From: an uncultured Ruminiclostridium sp.
GTDB taxonomy: Bacteria > Bacillota > Clostridia > Oscillospirales > Ruminococcaceae
Assembly: GCA_947624435.1 (NCBI GenBank)
Contig: CANQKE010000028.1
Location: 1-34,336 of the forward strand
Direction: 5' to 3'
DNA length: 34,336 nucleotides
The notes under the pieces were generated by a model. The model searched no databases, was not told where the DNA came from, and saw only the letters and a program-made list of their open reading frames with translations. Positions 34,050 to 34,336 of the stretch are shown one piece after another (within the stretch, counting starts at the first letter, position 1; the number at the start of each line of letters is the position of its first letter). The position numbers were made by a program, and so were the translations under genes.

Positions 34050-34078
34050 AGAATATCATATTACGCCGTAAAAATCAA
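34050..34078 (-). promoter_or_regulatory. Promoter of the pilin operon
   Basis: -35 TTGATT (34073-34078), 17-bp spacer, -10 TATTCT (34050-34055). A GC-rich hairpin near 34017-34034 (GCGCCGG.. /..CCGG) lies in the leader. Upstream to 34190 is A/T-rich DNA with no gene. Confidence 0.6.
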
Positions 34079-34221
34079 CCCTAAAATTGAAAAAATTTAA
34101 TCAAATATGAAAATTTTATGAAAAGTTTATATATACATGCCAAAGAAAATGTGCAAGGTATACAATTTGATGTAACGGATTACATGGCTTTGTAGTCAAA
34201 AAGGGGAGGGGTGTAAAGAGA

Positions 34222-34336
34222 GGGGTAGTGCCGGGGCGGGATATCCCGGACGTGGGAGGAGGGGCGGAGGGGGTAGTGCTTGGCGGGATACTCCGAACGC
34301 GGGAGGAGGGGCGGAGGGGTAGTGCTTGGCGGGATA
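34222..34336. repeat. G-rich tandem repeat, cut by the right edge
   Basis: Units beginning GGGGTAGTGC recur with spacings of 48 and 46 bp (TAGTG at 34226, 34274 and 34320); each has GGGAGGAGGGGCGGAGG and a GCGGGATA block. The first unit contains the palindrome CGGGATATCCCG. More copies probably lie beyond the window. The unequal period argues against coding. Confidence 0.8.

Overview
The window is chromosomal DNA of a Firmicute of class Clostridia, most likely an anaerobic gut or rumen Oscillospirales/Ruminococcus-like bacterium. The evidence is strong AGGAGG-type ribosome binding sites, consensus sigma-A promoters with 17-bp spacers, an IspH-S1 fusion inside a cmk-plsC-ispH cluster (a clostridial arrangement), a T-box leader before ileS, type IV pilins with clostridial-style GFTLVEL signals, and a GH44 plant-glucan hydrolase. 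The genus is inference. No rRNA, tRNA, CRISPR, transposase or prophage gene was seen.

Layout. (1) 1-773: the 3' end of a GNAT acetyltransferase, a GC-rich hairpin repeat and a terminator. (2) 774-9111, minus strand: a complete F1Fo ATP synthase operon. It is headed by a membrane-anchored protein of unknown function and has two unusual small genes (77 and 40 codons) between atpA and atpG. The c subunit carries the two-carboxylate signature known from Na+-driven rotors. (3) 9243-11139, minus: rlmH and a D-Ala-D-Ala carboxypeptidase. (4) 11256-14853, minus: cmk, plsC and an ispH-S1 fusion, each overlapping the next by 4 bp. (5) 15018-20526: a membrane-anchored GH44 glucanase, a small TIGR04086-like membrane protein on the plus strand, and a large hybrid sensor kinase with two solute-binding-type sensor domains and two receiver domains. 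(6) 20716-21645: cysK under a consensus promoter with a 27-bp near-perfect palindrome. (7) 21810-24644, minus: the csoR-copA copper efflux operon with a CsoR-type operator; a copZ chaperone is fused in frame to copA. (8) 24895-25761, plus: an unrecognised protein with an HExxH motif. (9) 25887-26666, minus: a secreted surface protein with a sortase-like tail. (10) 27068-31804, plus: T-box leader, ileS, a DMT permease and a hotdog thioesterase, overlapping in tandem. (11) 31805-32580: non-coding, with repeats, terminators and folded segments. (12) 32581-33950, minus: two paralogous type IV pilins. (13) From about 34222 to the right edge: a G-rich tandem repeat.

The most interesting points are: two in-frame fusions (ispH-S1 and copA-copZ) that each still contain a strong Shine-Dalgarno sequence and ATG at the domain junction, suggesting that one gene yields both a fused and a free protein; the extra small genes inside the ATP synthase operon and the exported protein at its head; the cysK operator; the HExxH protein; and the non-coding repeat-rich region before the pilins.
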